Shown: positions 1-7,451 of the stretch, piece after piece
How positions within the stretch are numbered: position 1 is the first letter of the stretch
Layout: each line of letters starts with the position of its first letter
The notes under the pieces: generated by a model
What the model was told of the DNA's origin: nothing
Databases searched by the model: none
The model's input: the letters and a program-made list of their open reading frames with translations, nothing else
Position numbers and translations under genes: made by a program
From: Gammaproteobacteria bacterium
Lineage (GTDB): Bacteria > Pseudomonadota > Gammaproteobacteria > J044
Assembly: GCA_026995955.1 (NCBI GenBank)
Contig: JALWNJ010000403.1
Span: 1-9,496, forward strand
DNA: 9,496 bases
Direction of reading: 5' to 3'

Positions 1-201
1 GACCTGCGAGAAGTCGAAGTCGTCCAGCGGCTCGACGGTGAGCTGGCGGTCGCCGAAGGCGACCTTCTTGCCTGCCGAGCGGCTGCTGGCCAGGGCATGC
101 ACGCGGCCCACCGGGAAGCGGCGCTCAGCCAGGATGGACAGCATGGTCTCGCCGACGGCGCCGGTGGCACCGACGACGGCAACGTCAAAGGTCTTGCTCA
201 T
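1..201 (-). CDS. asd: Aspartate-semialdehyde dehydrogenase, N-terminal part (runs off left edge)
   Basis: The first 67 codons are present; the rest lies beyond the left edge. The enzyme reduces aspartyl-4-phosphate to aspartate 4-semialdehyde with NADPH in the cytoplasm, the branch-point reaction towards lysine/diaminopimelate, threonine and methionine. Visible here are the N-terminal Rossmann beta strand (FDVAVV) and the nucleotide-binding glycine motif GATGAVG at residues 11-17, followed by the family-typical LAERRFPVGRVHALASSRSAG segment split around residues 25-44. The catalytic cysteine is outside the window. The ATG at 199-201 is preceded by GAGGAG at a suitable distance, 23 nt after the leuB stop, so it is probably the next gene of the leu operon. 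The leuB-asd order is common in gammaproteobacteria. The family call is firm; whether the gene is intact cannot be seen. Confidence 0.93.
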   Translation of the reverse strand, partial: MSKTFDVAVVGATGAVGETMLSILAERRFPVGRVHALASSRSAGKKVAFGDRQLTVEPLDDFDFSQV

Positions 202-224
202 CGTTGTCTTGCTCCTCGCAGAAT

Positions 225-1301
225 TCAGTCGGAGAGTGCCGCCACCACGGCGTCACCCATTTCGGCGGTGCCCACGCGGCGCAGGCCCTCGGACCAGATG
301 TCGGGGGTGCGCAGGCCCGCGTCGAGCACGCGCCCCACCGCCGCCTCGACGCGGTCGGCGAGTTCCGGCTGCTCCAGGCTGTAGCGCAGCATCATCGCCA
401 CCGAGAGGATGGTGGCCAGCGGATTGGCGACGCCCTGGCCGGCGATGTCCGGCGCCGAGCCGTGGATCGGCTCGTACATGCCACGGCCCTCGGCGTCCAG
501 CGAGGCCGAGGGCAGCATGCCGATGGAGCCGGTGAGCATGGCGGCGGCATCGGAGAGGATGTCACCGAACATGTTCTTGGTCACGATGACATCGAACTGC
601 CTGGGCGCGCGGACGAGCTGCATGGCGGCGTTGTCCACGTACATGTGGCTCAGTTCCACCTCGGGATAGTCCTGGCCCACGCGCGTCACTACCTCGCGCC
701 ACAGCTCGGAGACCTCGAGCACATTGGCCTTGTCCACCGAGCACAGGCGGCGATTGCGCTTCATGGCGATGTCGAAGGCCGAGCGGGCGATGCGCTCGAT
801 CTCGGGCTCGGTGTACTCCAGCGTGTTGAAGCCGCGCCGCACGCCATTGTCCAGCGTCTCGATGCCGCGCGGCTGGCCGAAGTAGATGCCGCCGGTCAGC
901 TCGCGGACGATCATGAGGTCGAGGCCGGACACCACCTCGGGCTTGAGCGTCGAGGCATCGGCGAGCTGCGGATACAGGATCGCCGGCCGCAGGTTGGAGA
1001 ACAGTCCCAGCTCGGAGCGGATGCCGAGCAGGCCCCGCTCGGGGCGCAAGTCGCGCGGCAGATCGTCGTATTGCGGTCCGCCGACGGCGCCCAGCAGGAT
1101 GGCATCGGCCTCGCGCGCCAGGGCCAGGGTCTCGTCGGGCAACGGCTTGCCATGGGTGTCGTAACCGGCGCCACCAATGGCGGCCTGCTGCAGTTCCACA
1201 TCCAGCCCGTCGCGGCGCAGGGCCTCGATGACCTTGACCGCCTCGGCCACGATCTCGGGCCCGATGCCGTCACCGGGCAATACCAGAATCCTTGCGCTCA
1301 T
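225..1301 (-). CDS. leuB: 3-isopropylmalate dehydrogenase
   Basis: A 358-residue cytoplasmic enzyme that oxidises and decarboxylates (2R,3S)-3-isopropylmalate with NAD to 2-ketoisocaproate, the third dedicated step of leucine synthesis. All expected active-site residues are visible: Arg95 and Arg105 around [11 protein letters not shown], Arg133 and Tyr140 in [10 protein letters not shown], Lys191 in DKANVLEVS, and the metal-binding Asp223, Asp247 and Asp251 ([11 protein letters not shown]). The NAD-binding [14 protein letters not shown] block is at 276-289. Length matches the family. The reading frame is open to 1463, but the start at 1299-1301 ([14 protein letters not shown]) is chosen because it gives the family N-terminus and has GAGGA 5 nt upstream; the extension would overlap the PEBP gene and has no homology-like features. 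It lies 13 nt after the PEBP stop and 23 nt before asd, in one operon. Confidence 0.97.
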   Translation of the reverse strand: MSARILVLPGDGIGPEIVAEAVKVIEALRRDGLDVELQQAAIGGAGYDTHGKPLPDETLALAREADAILLGAVGGPQYDDLPRDLRPERGLLGIRSELGLFSNLRPAILYPQLADASTLKPEVVSGLDLMIVRELTGGIYFGQPRGIETLDNGVRRGFNTLEYTEPEIERIARSAFDIAMKRNRRLCSVDKANVLEVSELWREVVTRVGQDYPEVELSHMYVDNAAMQLVRAPRQFDVIVTKNMFGDILSDAAAMLTGSIGMLPSASLDAEGRGMYEPIHGSAPDIAGQGVANPLATILSVAMMLRYSLEQPELADRVEAAVGRVLDAGLRTPDIWSEGLRRVGTAEMGDAVVAALSD

Positions 1302-1314
1302 GGGGTTCCTCGCT

Positions 1315-1863
1315 TCAGCGTGAATAGAGGGCCGTGATGCTGGCCTTGTCGAGCTCGTGCGCGGCGATGGCGCGGGCCAGCTCGCCGGGCGGCGTGGTCT
1401 CGGGCAGGCCGAGGCTGGGCGCGTCCAGCGCATGCACGGTAAAGACATAGTGATGGGTGCCATGGCCCGGCGGCGGACAGGGGCCGCCGTAGCCGGTGGT
1501 ACGGAAATCGGTCATGCCCTGCCGACTGCCCTTGGGCGCCAGCCCGGCGCGGGGCGCGCCGGCGCCGCGCGCCAGCTCGTGCACCTCGGCCGGGATGTCG
1601 TAGATCAGCCAGTGCCACCAGCCATGACCGGTAGGCGCATCGGGGTCGAACACGGTGACGGCGAAGCTGCGCGTGCCCTCGGGTTCGCCCGACCAGGCCA
1701 GCGCCGGTGACAGGTTGCCGCCGCCGCAGCCGAAGCCGTTGTAGACGAAGGCCTCCGGCACGCGCTCGCCCTCGTGCACGTCGGGGCTGGAAAGCGTCAT
1801 GCCCCCCGCCGTCACGGTGAAGGAAAGCCCCATCAGCAGTACTCCGGTCAACAGGCCTTTCAT
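1315..1863 (-). CDS. YbhB/YbcL (PEBP, Raf-kinase-inhibitor-like) family protein with signal peptide
   Basis: A 182-residue phosphatidylethanolamine-binding-protein family member. Residues 1-20 form a classical signal peptide: Lys2, a hydrophobic core [13 protein letters not shown], then a small-residue site around TVTAG. It has no lipobox cysteine, so a periplasmic protein is expected. The PEBP ligand-pocket signatures are both present: [13 protein letters not shown] at 73-85 and [16 protein letters not shown] at 124-139, followed by FTVHALD as in bacterial YbhB/YbcL proteins. The ligand and role of bacterial members are poorly defined. The leuD stop and this start are fused in ATGATG; the second ATG (1861-1863) is preferred because AGGAG in the leuD tail is 7 nt from it and only 4 nt from the first (1864-1866). 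The gene sits between leuD and leuB, an unexpected place for a secreted protein; any role in leucine synthesis is unsupported. Confidence 0.92.
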   Translation of the reverse strand: MKGLLTGVLLMGLSFTVTAGGMTLSSPDVHEGERVPEAFVYNGFGCGGGNLSPALAWSGEPEGTRSFAVTVFDPDAPTGHGWWHWLIYDIPAEVHELARGAGAPRAGLAPKGSRQGMTDFRTTGYGGPCPPPGHGTHHYVFTVHALDAPSLGLPETTPPGELARAIAAHELDKASITALYSR

Positions 1864-2510
1864 CATTCTACTCCTTCGAACAGCCAGGGGGCCTCCTGGC
1901 GGCGGCGTGCCTCGTAGGCGCGGATCTCGTCGGCATGCTGCAGGGTCAGGCCGATGTCGTCCAGGCCATTGAGCAGGCAGTAGCGGCGAAACGCGTCCAC
2001 CTCGAAGGGGATCACCTCGCCCGAGGGGGTGGTGAGGGTCTGCGCCTCGAGATCGATGGTGAGCCGGTAGCCCTCGTTGGCCTCCACCTCGCGGAACAGC
2101 CGGTCCACGGTCTGCTCGTCGAGGACGATGGGCAGCAGGCCGTTCTTGAAGCTGTTGTTGTAGAAGATGTCGGCAAAGCTCGGCGCAATGACACTGCGGA
2201 TGCCATAGTCGGTGAGCGCCCACACCGCATGCTCGCGCGAAGAGCCGCAGCCGAAGTTCTCCCGCGCCAGCAGGATCTCGGCGCCCTGGTAGCGCGGCTG
2301 GTTGAGCACGAAGTCCGGGTTGGGGCGGCGCTTCGAGTGATCCATGCCCGGCTCGCCGGGATCGAGATAGCGCCAGTCATCGAACAGATTGGGCCCGAAC
2401 CCGGTGCGCTTGACCGACTTGAGGTACTGCTTGGGGATGATGGCGTCGGTGTCCACATTGGGACGGTCGAGCGGGACCACCAGCCCTTCGACTCGCTTGA
2501 ACGGTTTCAT
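1863..2510 (-). CDS. leuD: 3-isopropylmalate dehydratase small subunit
   Basis: A 215-residue small subunit of isopropylmalate isomerase, which with LeuC converts 2-isopropylmalate to 3-isopropylmalate in the cytoplasm. It is a single aconitase swivel domain of normal length. Family motifs visible are [13 protein letters not shown] at 18-30, the substrate-loop region [11 protein letters not shown] at 85-95 and FKNGLLPI at 121-128. The start at 2508-2510 ([20 protein letters not shown]) overlaps the leuC stop as ATGA, with a strong GGAGGAGG in the leuC tail upstream, so translation is coupled and the two subunits are probably made in matched amounts. The frame is open upstream to 2696 inside leuC, but that extension is not homologous to LeuD. 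It ends at the ATGATG junction with the PEBP gene. Confidence 0.97.
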   Translation of the reverse strand: MKPFKRVEGLVVPLDRPNVDTDAIIPKQYLKSVKRTGFGPNLFDDWRYLDPGEPGMDHSKRRPNPDFVLNQPRYQGAEILLARENFGCGSSREHAVWALTDYGIRSVIAPSFADIFYNNSFKNGLLPIVLDEQTVDRLFREVEANEGYRLTIDLEAQTLTTPSGEVIPFEVDAFRRYCLLNGLDDIGLTLQHADEIRAYEARRRQEAPWLFEGVE

Positions 2511-3928
2511 GCCGCTGCCTCCTCCGCGAACTCGCGGGCATCGACGAAATGACCGGCAATGGCCGCGGCCGCCGCCATGGCCGGACTGACCAGATGGGTG
2601 CGCCCGCCCTGCCCCTGGCGCCCCTCGAAGTTGCGGTTCGAGGTACTGGCACAGCGTTCGCCGGGCTCCAGCCGGTCGGCGTTCATGGCCAGGCACATCG
2701 AACAGCCGGGCTCACGCCACTCGAAACCGGCCTCGAGGAAGATCTCGTGCAGCCCCTCTTCCTCGGCCTGTTGCTTCACCAGACCGGAACCGGGCACCAC
2801 CATGGCGAGCTTCACGCCCGGCGCCACCTTGCGCCCCTTGACCACCGCCGCGGCGGCACGCAGGTCCTCGATGCGCGAGTTGGTGCAGGAGCCGATGAAC
2901 ACCTTGTCCACCGCCACTTCGCTGATGGGCGTGCCTGGCTCGAGGCCCATGTACTCCAGCGCCTTGCGCATGCCGTCCGCCTTCACCGCGTCGGACTCGT
3001 CCGCAGGATCCGGGATGCGCCCGTCGATGGGGATCACCATCTCCGGGGAGGTGCCCCAGGTCACCTGCGGACGGATGTCGGCGGCCTCGATCACCACCTC
3101 GGTGTCGAACACGGCGTCCGGGTCCGAATGCAGGGTCTTCCAGTGTGCCACGGCCCGTTCCCACAACTCGCCCTTCGGGGCCCAGGGGCGGCCGTGCACG
3201 TAGTCGATGGTGGTATCGTCCACCGCAATCATGCCGGCACGGGCACCGGCCTCGATGGCCATGTTGCACACCGTCATGCGCCCCTCCATGGACAGCGCCC
3301 GGATCGCCTCGCCGGCAAACTCGATGGCATGCCCGGTACCGCCGGCGGTGCCGATCTCGCCGATGATGGCGAGCACGATGTCCTTGGCCGTCACCCCCGG
3401 GCCAACCTGGCCGCGCACGGTGACGCGCATGTTCTTCATCTTTTTCTGGATCAGGCACTGGGTGGCCAGCACGTGCTCCACCTCGGAGGTACCGATGCCG
3501 AAGGCCAGCGCACCGAAGGCGCCGTGGGTAGAGGTGTGCGAGTCGCCGCAGACCACCGTCATGCCCGGCAGGGTGAAGCCCTCCTCCGGGCCGATGACGT
3601 GCACGATGCCCTGGCGAATGTCGTTCATGGGAAACTCGGTGATGCCGAACTCGCGGCAGTTGCGGTCCAGCGTCTCCACCTGGATGCGCGACACCGGGTC
3701 CTGGATCCCCTGGCTGCGGTCGGTGGTCGGCACATTGTGGTCCGGCACCGCCAGCACCGCATCGGTGCGCCAGGGCTTGCGCCCGGCCAGACGCAGCCCC
3801 TCGAAGGCCTGCGGCGAGGTGACCTCGTGCACCAGATGCCGGTCGATGTAGAGCAGCGCGGTGCCGTCCTCCTCGGTACGCACCACGTGCTCGTCCCAAA
3901 GCTTGTCGTAGAGGGTCTTTCCGCTCAT
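2507..3928 (-). CDS. leuC: 3-isopropylmalate dehydratase large subunit (4Fe-4S)
   Basis: A 473-residue aconitase-family large subunit that carries the catalytic iron-sulfur cluster and pairs with LeuD. The three cluster cysteines are present: Cys348 in FIGSCTNSR, and Cys409 and Cys412 in [11 protein letters not shown], so it should be active. Other typical stretches are the N-terminal [27 protein letters not shown] and [20 protein letters not shown]. Length is normal for the gammaproteobacterial type. The start at 3926-3928 has AGGAG at 3938-3942, 9 nt upstream. It is the first gene of the operon leuC-leuD-PEBP-leuB-asd and is divergent from the LysR regulator across a 108-nt control region. 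leuA is not in the window, which is common in this group. Confidence 0.98.
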   Translation of the reverse strand: MSGKTLYDKLWDEHVVRTEEDGTALLYIDRHLVHEVTSPQAFEGLRLAGRKPWRTDAVLAVPDHNVPTTDRSQGIQDPVSRIQVETLDRNCREFGITEFPMNDIRQGIVHVIGPEEGFTLPGMTVVCGDSHTSTHGAFGALAFGIGTSEVEHVLATQCLIQKKMKNMRVTVRGQVGPGVTAKDIVLAIIGEIGTAGGTGHAIEFAGEAIRALSMEGRMTVCNMAIEAGARAGMIAVDDTTIDYVHGRPWAPKGELWERAVAHWKTLHSDPDAVFDTEVVIEAADIRPQVTWGTSPEMVIPIDGRIPDPADESDAVKADGMRKALEYMGLEPGTPISEVAVDKVFIGSCTNSRIEDLRAAAAVVKGRKVAPGVKLAMVVPGSGLVKQQAEEEGLHEIFLEAGFEWREPGCSMCLAMNADRLEPGERCASTSNRNFEGRQGQGGRTHLVSPAMAAAAAIAGHFVDAREFAEEAAA

Positions 3929-3955
3929 CTTCGTACTCTCCTGAAGGATGAGCCG

Positions 3956-3984
3956 ATTCTAGTGGCGCACAACGAATAACACAA
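3956..3984 (-). promoter_or_regulatory. Predicted sigma70 promoter of leuC
   Basis: Read on the minus strand, TTGTGT (3979-3984) is followed by exactly 17 nt and TAGAAT (3956-3961). The predicted transcription start is an A near 3949, giving a leader of about 20 nt that contains the leuC Shine-Dalgarno AGGAG (3938-3942). The -35 box overlaps the left arm of the upstream inverted repeats, where a LysR protein bound there could contact RNA polymerase. The leader is too short for leucine attenuation by a leader peptide. This is motif reading only; the start site is inferred. Confidence 0.6.
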
Positions 3985-4025
3985 AGGAATTGTTTTCATG
4001 TTATACATTCCTTTTGGGAATGCAT
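3976..4025. promoter_or_regulatory. Overlapping inverted repeats, probable LysR operator between leuC and its regulator
   Basis: Three inverted repeats share this AT-rich stretch. ATAACA (3976-3981) pairs with TGTTAT (3999-4004). AAAGGAAT (3983-3990) pairs with ATTCCTTT (4007-4014). ATACATTCC (4003-4011) pairs with GGAATGCAT (4017-4025) around a 5-nt centre with one mismatch. The GGAAT/ATTCC half-site therefore occurs three times. The left part covers the leuC -35 region and the right part covers the -10 and start region of the divergent regulator. That fits the usual LysR arrangement: activation of the target and repression of its own gene. The binding protein is inferred from position. Confidence 0.6.
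3999..4007 (+). promoter_or_regulatory. Predicted extended -10 promoter of the LysR gene
   Basis: TG-T-TATACA matches an extended -10 element (TGnTATAAT). No good -35 box is found at 16-18 nt upstream, as is normal for extended -10 promoters. The transcription start would be near 4014, inside the rightmost inverted repeat, so a protein bound there would block it. The leader would be about 23 nt and includes AGGA (4027-4030) ahead of the ATG at 4037. Confidence 0.45.
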
Positions 4026-4036
4026 CAGGAACCGAC

Positions 4037-4942
4037 ATGGATCTGGACAACCTGCGCGCCTTCGTCGAAGTGGCCGACCTCGGCTCGTTCTCCCGCGCGG
4101 CCGGGCGCCTGCACCTGACCCAACCCGCAGTGAGCAAACGGGTAGCCGCGCTGGAGGAGGAACTGGGTGTGGCGCTGTTCGACCGTGTCGGCCGCGGCAT
4201 CGGGCTGACCGAGGCCGGACGCACCCTGCTCGAAGGGGCACGCGAGATCCTGGCCTCGGTGCAGGAAACGCGCACCCGCATCGACAACCTATCGGGCGAG
4301 GTGGCCGGGCGCCTGCGCCTCGCCACCAGCCACCACATCGGGCTGCACCGCCTGCCCGATCCGTTGCGCGACTTCATCCGCCGCTGGCCACGGGTGGAGC
4401 TGGATCTTCAGTTCATGGACAGCGAGGAGGCCTGTCGCGAAGTGGCACGCGGCACGCGCGAACTGGCGGTGGTGACCCTGCCGGAGCGGGCAGACGAGGC
4501 CCTGCAGGTGGACCCGATCTGGCCCGATCCGCTGCAGCCGGTCGCCGCCGGCGACCACCCGCTGGCCCGCTGCGGACGGATCGAGCTACCCGAGTTGGCC
4601 AGCCACGCCGCCATCCTGCCGGGCAGCGGCACCTTCACCCGCCGCATCATCGACCGGGCCTTTGCCGGATTCGGCCTGCAACCGCGGGTGATGATGGAGA
4701 CCAACTACCTGGAGACCATCCGCATGATGGTCAGCATCGGCCTGGGCTGGAGTGTGCTGCCGCGCACCATGCTGGGCAACGGCGTGGTGCCGCTCTCGGT
4801 CGAGGGCCTGGACCTGCAGCGCCAGCTGGGCATCGTCACCCACCGCCGGCGCGAGCTGTCCAACGCGGCGCGTGCATTTGCCGAGGTACTGCGGCGCAGA
4901 ACCGGGACTAGGACTTGCCCAACGCCCCCATCATCCCCCTGA
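4037..4942 (+). CDS. LysR-family transcriptional regulator, divergent from leuC
   Basis: A 301-residue LysR-type regulator. The N-terminal winged helix-turn-helix (residues 1-60) is clear: LRAFVEVADLGSFSRAAGRL, then HLTQPAVSKRVAALEEELG and LFDR. It is followed by the linker helix (about 60-88) and an effector-binding domain (about 90-290) of the periplasmic-binding-protein fold. The ATG at 4037 is chosen because MDLDNLRAF is the standard LysR start and AGGA lies 6 nt upstream; an in-frame ATG at 3998 would put 13 foreign residues in front and lies inside the operator. Its divergent position with a palindromic operator suggests control of the leu operon and itself; a leucine intermediate such as 2-isopropylmalate as co-inducer is only a guess. 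The last 35 nt overlap the qmcA-like gene tail-to-tail, encoding a Pro/Thr-rich end (TGTRTCPTPPSSP). Confidence 0.93.
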   Translation: MDLDNLRAFVEVADLGSFSRAAGRLHLTQPAVSKRVAALEEELGVALFDRVGRGIGLTEAGRTLLEGAREILASVQETRTRIDNLSGEVAGRLRLATSHHIGLHRLPDPLRDFIRRWPRVELDLQFMDSEEACREVARGTRELAVVTLPERADEALQVDPIWPDPLQPVAAGDHPLARCGRIELPELASHAAILPGSGTFTRRIIDRAFAGFGLQPRVMMETNYLETIRMMVSIGLGWSVLPRTMLGNGVVPLSVEGLDLQRQLGIVTHRRRELSNAARAFAEVLRRRTGTRTCPTPPSSP

Positions 4943-5765
4943 TCGCCTGCTGCAGATCGGCCGGATAGACGATGTACTTGGCGTTTTCGCTCTCGCCCAG
5001 CTTGTCGAGGGTGTTGAGGTAGCGGTCGCCAAGCAGGAACATGGCCGGCAGCTCGTGATCGCCCACGGCACCGGTGATGCGCCGGATGGCCTCGGCCGAG
5101 GCCTCGGCCAGCGCAACCTGGGCCTGGGCCTCGAGCTTGGCGGCCTCGAGCTTGCCCTGCGCCTCCAGCACGGCGGCATTCTTGTTGGCCTCGGCCATGG
5201 TCTCCACCGCGCGGCGCTCGCGCTCGGCGGCCGCCTGCTGCTCCATGGCCTTTTGCATCGACTGGCTGGGGCTGATGTCCTGGATCTCGACACTCTTCAC
5301 CGTCACCCCCCAGTCGGCGATGTCGTCCACGATCTGCTCCTTGAGGCGGAGCTTGATCTGCTCGCGGTTGGACAGCGCCTCGTCCAGCTTCATCTCGCCG
5401 ATGATGGAACGCAGGGTGGTCATCACTAGGTTGATGATGGCCACGCGGAAATCCTCTACCCCGTAGATGGCATCGCGGGGCGAGGTGACGCGGATGAAGG
5501 CCACCGCATTGGTCAGGATCACGGCGTTGTCCCGGGTGATGACCTCCTGCTGCGGCACGTCGAGGATGATGTCGCGGGTGGAGACCCGCGCTCGCACCGT
5601 TTCGACATAGGGCACCAGCAGGTTGAGGCCCGGCTTGAGGGTGCGCGAATACTTGCCCAGCCGCTCGATGACCCACTCCTCCCCCTGGGGCACGATCTTG
5701 ATGCCCTTGTACAGGGTGACCAGGATGACCGCCGCGAGGGCGCCGATGATGTACAACGCTTCCAT
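4908..5765 (-). CDS. qmcA: SPFH-domain (stomatin/QmcA-type) membrane protein
   Basis: A 285-residue paraslipin/QmcA-like protein. Residues 2-19 form one N-terminal membrane anchor. The SPFH/band 7 domain follows (about 23-185), with GIKIVPQGEEWVIERLGKYS, LKPGLNLLVPYVETV, QEVITRDNA and INLVMTTLRSIIGEMKLDE, all typical of the family. Residues about 170-230 are a charged, Ala/Glu-rich coiled coil (KLEAAKLEAQAQ). It has no serine protease or other catalytic domain of its own. Such proteins form oligomeric rings or cages on the membrane and often pair with NfeD proteins. That partner is encoded 4 nt upstream, with GGAGGAG as ribosome binding site. The symbol follows E. coli ybbK-qmcA by context and similarity. 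The 3' end overlaps the convergent LysR gene by 35 nt, leaving no room for a terminator between them. Confidence 0.93.
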   Translation of the reverse strand: MEALYIIGALAAVILVTLYKGIKIVPQGEEWVIERLGKYSRTLKPGLNLLVPYVETVRARVSTRDIILDVPQQEVITRDNAVILTNAVAFIRVTSPRDAIYGVEDFRVAIINLVMTTLRSIIGEMKLDEALSNREQIKLRLKEQIVDDIADWGVTVKSVEIQDISPSQSMQKAMEQQAAAERERRAVETMAEANKNAAVLEAQGKLEAAKLEAQAQVALAEASAEAIRRITGAVGDHELPAMFLLGDRYLNTLDKLGESENAKYIVYPADLQQAIRGMMGALGKS

Positions 5766-5769
5766 GGAT

Positions 5770-6219
5770 TCAGATCTCCTCCACCTTGATCAGTTGCCCG
5801 CTGACCTCGACGATGCGCACGCGGGCCCCCTGGGCAATGGGCCGATCCGCAAAGGCCGGCCACTCCCGATTGCCGAGCACCGGGGCATCGAACAGCACCC
5901 GTCCCCGGGCCGGCGGCTCGATGGGCTCGGTCACGGTGCCGGGAGTGTCCACCCGGTAGCCGGCCTGGCCGCTTTCGTGGTCGCCGGCGCGCCGGAAGTG
6001 GCGGTACCAGAGCACCACCACCACCGCGCTGCCCGCCGACCACAGCAGCAGCTCCGCGGTGAAGCTCAGCGGCAACAGCCAGGTCAGCAGCCCGGTAACG
6101 ACCGCCGCGATGCCGATGCCCAGCAACAGGAAGGTGCCACTGAGCAGCTCGCCGATGAACAGCAGCAGCCCGAACACCACCCAGTGCCACCACAGCACAT
6201 GTTCGTTGAGAAAGTCCAT
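5770..6219 (-). CDS. NfeD-like membrane protein (YbbK type)
   Basis: A 149-residue short NfeD protein. The N-terminal half holds hydrophobic segments at about 11-22, 27-49 and 56-72 (WHWVVFGLLLFIGELLSGTF; AVVVVLWYRHF). The C-terminal part (about 88-148) is a soluble OB-fold domain with the family pattern G.V...I.P..GRV.F....W.A.....I..G..V.I..V.G..L.V. It lacks the ClpP-like protease domain of long NfeD proteins. NfeD proteins partner SPFH proteins in the membrane, and the downstream gene is one. The start is a tandem ATGATG; the second (6217-6219) is preferred because GGAGG is 5 nt away, against 2 nt for the first (6220-6222, 150 residues). It is the first gene of the two-gene unit. Confidence 0.9.
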   Translation of the reverse strand: MDFLNEHVLWWHWVVFGLLLFIGELLSGTFLLLGIGIAAVVTGLLTWLLPLSFTAELLLWSAGSAVVVVLWYRHFRRAGDHESGQAGYRVDTPGTVTEPIEPPARGRVLFDAPVLGNREWPAFADRPIAQGARVRIVEVSGQLIKVEEI

Positions 6220-6237
6220 CATGCCCTCCCTCGGCGC

Positions 6238-6267
6238 ATCATAGAGGCCCCGTGCCGGTCACGGCAA
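6238..6267 (-). promoter_or_regulatory. Possible promoter of the nfeD-qmcA pair
   Basis: On the minus strand TTGCCG (6262-6267) and TATGAT (6238-6243) are separated by 18 nt, and the start would fall near 6231, about a dozen nt before the NfeD start with its GAGGGAGGG. The 59-62 nt gap after the MFS gene also holds a small perfect inverted repeat, CCGTG (6250-6254) and CACGG (6260-6264), inside the promoter spacer. There is no T-tract, so it does not look like a terminator. The promoter reading is tentative in such GC-rich sequence. Confidence 0.4.
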
Positions 6268-6281
6268 CCATGCCGGCTCCG

Positions 6282-7451
6282 TCAGGCCCGCAGCGGACGC
6301 TCCGTTGCGACCGGCAGCAGATGGCGCAGGCCCAGCAGCGACAGCAGCAGGGCCGCCAGGGCCACCAGCGCCGCCAGCCCGAAACTCCACGCCGGCCCCC
6401 AGATCTCCCAGGCATAGCCGCCGAGCAACGCCCCCAGCGCGCCACCGAGGCCGAAACTGGCGCTGGCGTAGAGCGCCTGCCCGCGGCCGCGCAGCCTGCC
6501 GGGAAACAGACGGTACACCAGATGAATGGCCGAGGCGTGGAACAGCCCGTAGCTGGCCGCATGCAGCACCTGCGCCAACAGCATCAGCGGCAGATGATCG
6601 GGCACCAGGGCGATAAGCAGCCAGCGCAGCGCCGTGAGTGCCACGCTGATCTGCAAGAGGCGCACCGCGTGGTGGCGGTCGAGCAGCCGGTGCATGACCA
6701 GGAACAGGCCCACTTCGGCCATCACCCCCAGCGCCCACAGCCAGCCGGCGGTGGTCATGTCGTAGCCATGCAGGCCGGCATACAGGGTATAGAAGGTGTA
6801 GTAGGGCCCGTGGCTCACCAGTTGCAGGGCACACACCAGCAGAAAGGCGATCACCGCCGGTCGGCGCAGCACACCGTCGATGCGGCCATCGCTGTGATGG
6901 ACCACCTGCGGTGGCCGCGGCAACAGCAGGGCCGTGACCAGCAGCAGCGCCAGCAGCAGCAGCACCATCTCCGGCAGACGGCCGATGCCGTAGCGCTCGA
7001 GCAGGGGCGGCGCGCCCAGCACCACGGCGATGAAGCCCAGTGAACCCCACAGGCGGATCTGGCTGTATCGGTGTACCGCGGAACCGAGAAAGTCCATGGT
7101 CACGGCCTCGAACTGCGGCAGTGCCGCATGCCAGAAGAAGCCGAACAGGCCGGTGACCAGCGCCAAGGGCCAGAAGCCCGTCACCCAAAGCGTCAGCGCG
7201 AAGCTCGCCAGCGAGCCGGCCACGGTGGTGACAATCACCGGCAGGTGCCGGCCCGTGCGGTCGGCTACCCAGCCCCACAGATACGGCGAGAACAGCTTGG
7301 TGCCCATGATGATGGCCAGCATCTGACCGATGGCGATCTTGTCCAGCCCCAGGTGCTCCAGATACAGGCTCCAGAACGGAACGAAGGCACCCAGCACGGC
7401 AAAGTGCAGAGCATAGAACGCCGACAGGCGTACATGGGGAATGCGGGTCAT
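6282..7451 (-). CDS. MFS transporter, MFS_1-like / HcaT (3-phenylpropionate transporter) family
   Basis: A 389-residue inner-membrane major facilitator with about 12 hydrophobic segments. Visible features are the start RLSAFYALHFAVLGAFVPFW, the loop 2-3 motif GWVADRTGRH at 60-69, and YSQIRLWGSLGF at 129-140, which is characteristic of the MFS_1-like/PPP group (HcaT, YcaD-like). The central loop (about 180-198) is short and charged, and the protein ends in a short basic tail. The substrate is not known: HcaT-type assignments in non-enteric bacteria are by family only. Its ATG overlaps the aroC stop in TGATG and no Shine-Dalgarno is visible in the aroC tail, so it probably depends on translational coupling with aroC. 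An MFS gene beside aroC also occurs in pseudomonads, which hints at a conserved but unproven link with aromatic metabolism. Confidence 0.9.
   Translation of the reverse strand: MTRIPHVRLSAFYALHFAVLGAFVPFWSLYLEHLGLDKIAIGQMLAIIMGTKLFSPYLWGWVADRTGRHLPVIVTTVAGSLASFALTLWVTGFWPLALVTGLFGFFWHAALPQFEAVTMDFLGSAVHRYSQIRLWGSLGFIAVVLGAPPLLERYGIGRLPEMVLLLLALLLVTALLLPRPPQVVHHSDGRIDGVLRRPAVIAFLLVCALQLVSHGPYYTFYTLYAGLHGYDMTTAGWLWALGVMAEVGLFLVMHRLLDRHHAVRLLQISVALTALRWLLIALVPDHLPLMLLAQVLHAASYGLFHASAIHLVYRLFPGRLRGRGQALYASASFGLGGALGALLGGYAWEIWGPAWSFGLAALVALAALLLSLLGLRHLLPVATERPLRA

Noticed and set aside
204..1337. Long plus-strand open frame opposite leuB.
   Set aside because: A mirror frame of leuB codon bias in GC-rich DNA; the protein is low-complexity and resembles nothing known.
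2549..3979. A 476-codon open frame on the plus strand opposite leuC and the leuC promoter.
   Set aside because: It is antisense to a clear leuC, with His/Gly/Ala/Asp-rich translation typical of the complement of a high-GC gene, and it runs through the control region. No family features.
3998..4036. Upstream ATG that would extend the LysR protein by 13 residues.
   Set aside because: The ATG lies in the extended -10/operator, has no ribosome binding site, and the added residues do not match LysR N-termini.
5088..5170. A 16-bp perfect palindrome (GGCCTCGGCCGAGGCC at 5088-5103) and short direct repeats around CTCGAGCTTG.
   Set aside because: They fall in the Ala/Glu/Lys coiled-coil part of the SPFH gene (AEASAEA, KLEAAKLEA) and follow from repeated codons, so a regulatory role is not needed.
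6223..6281. Hairpin between the MFS and nfeD genes as a terminator.
   Set aside because: The 5-bp stem is short and no T-tract follows on the minus strand.
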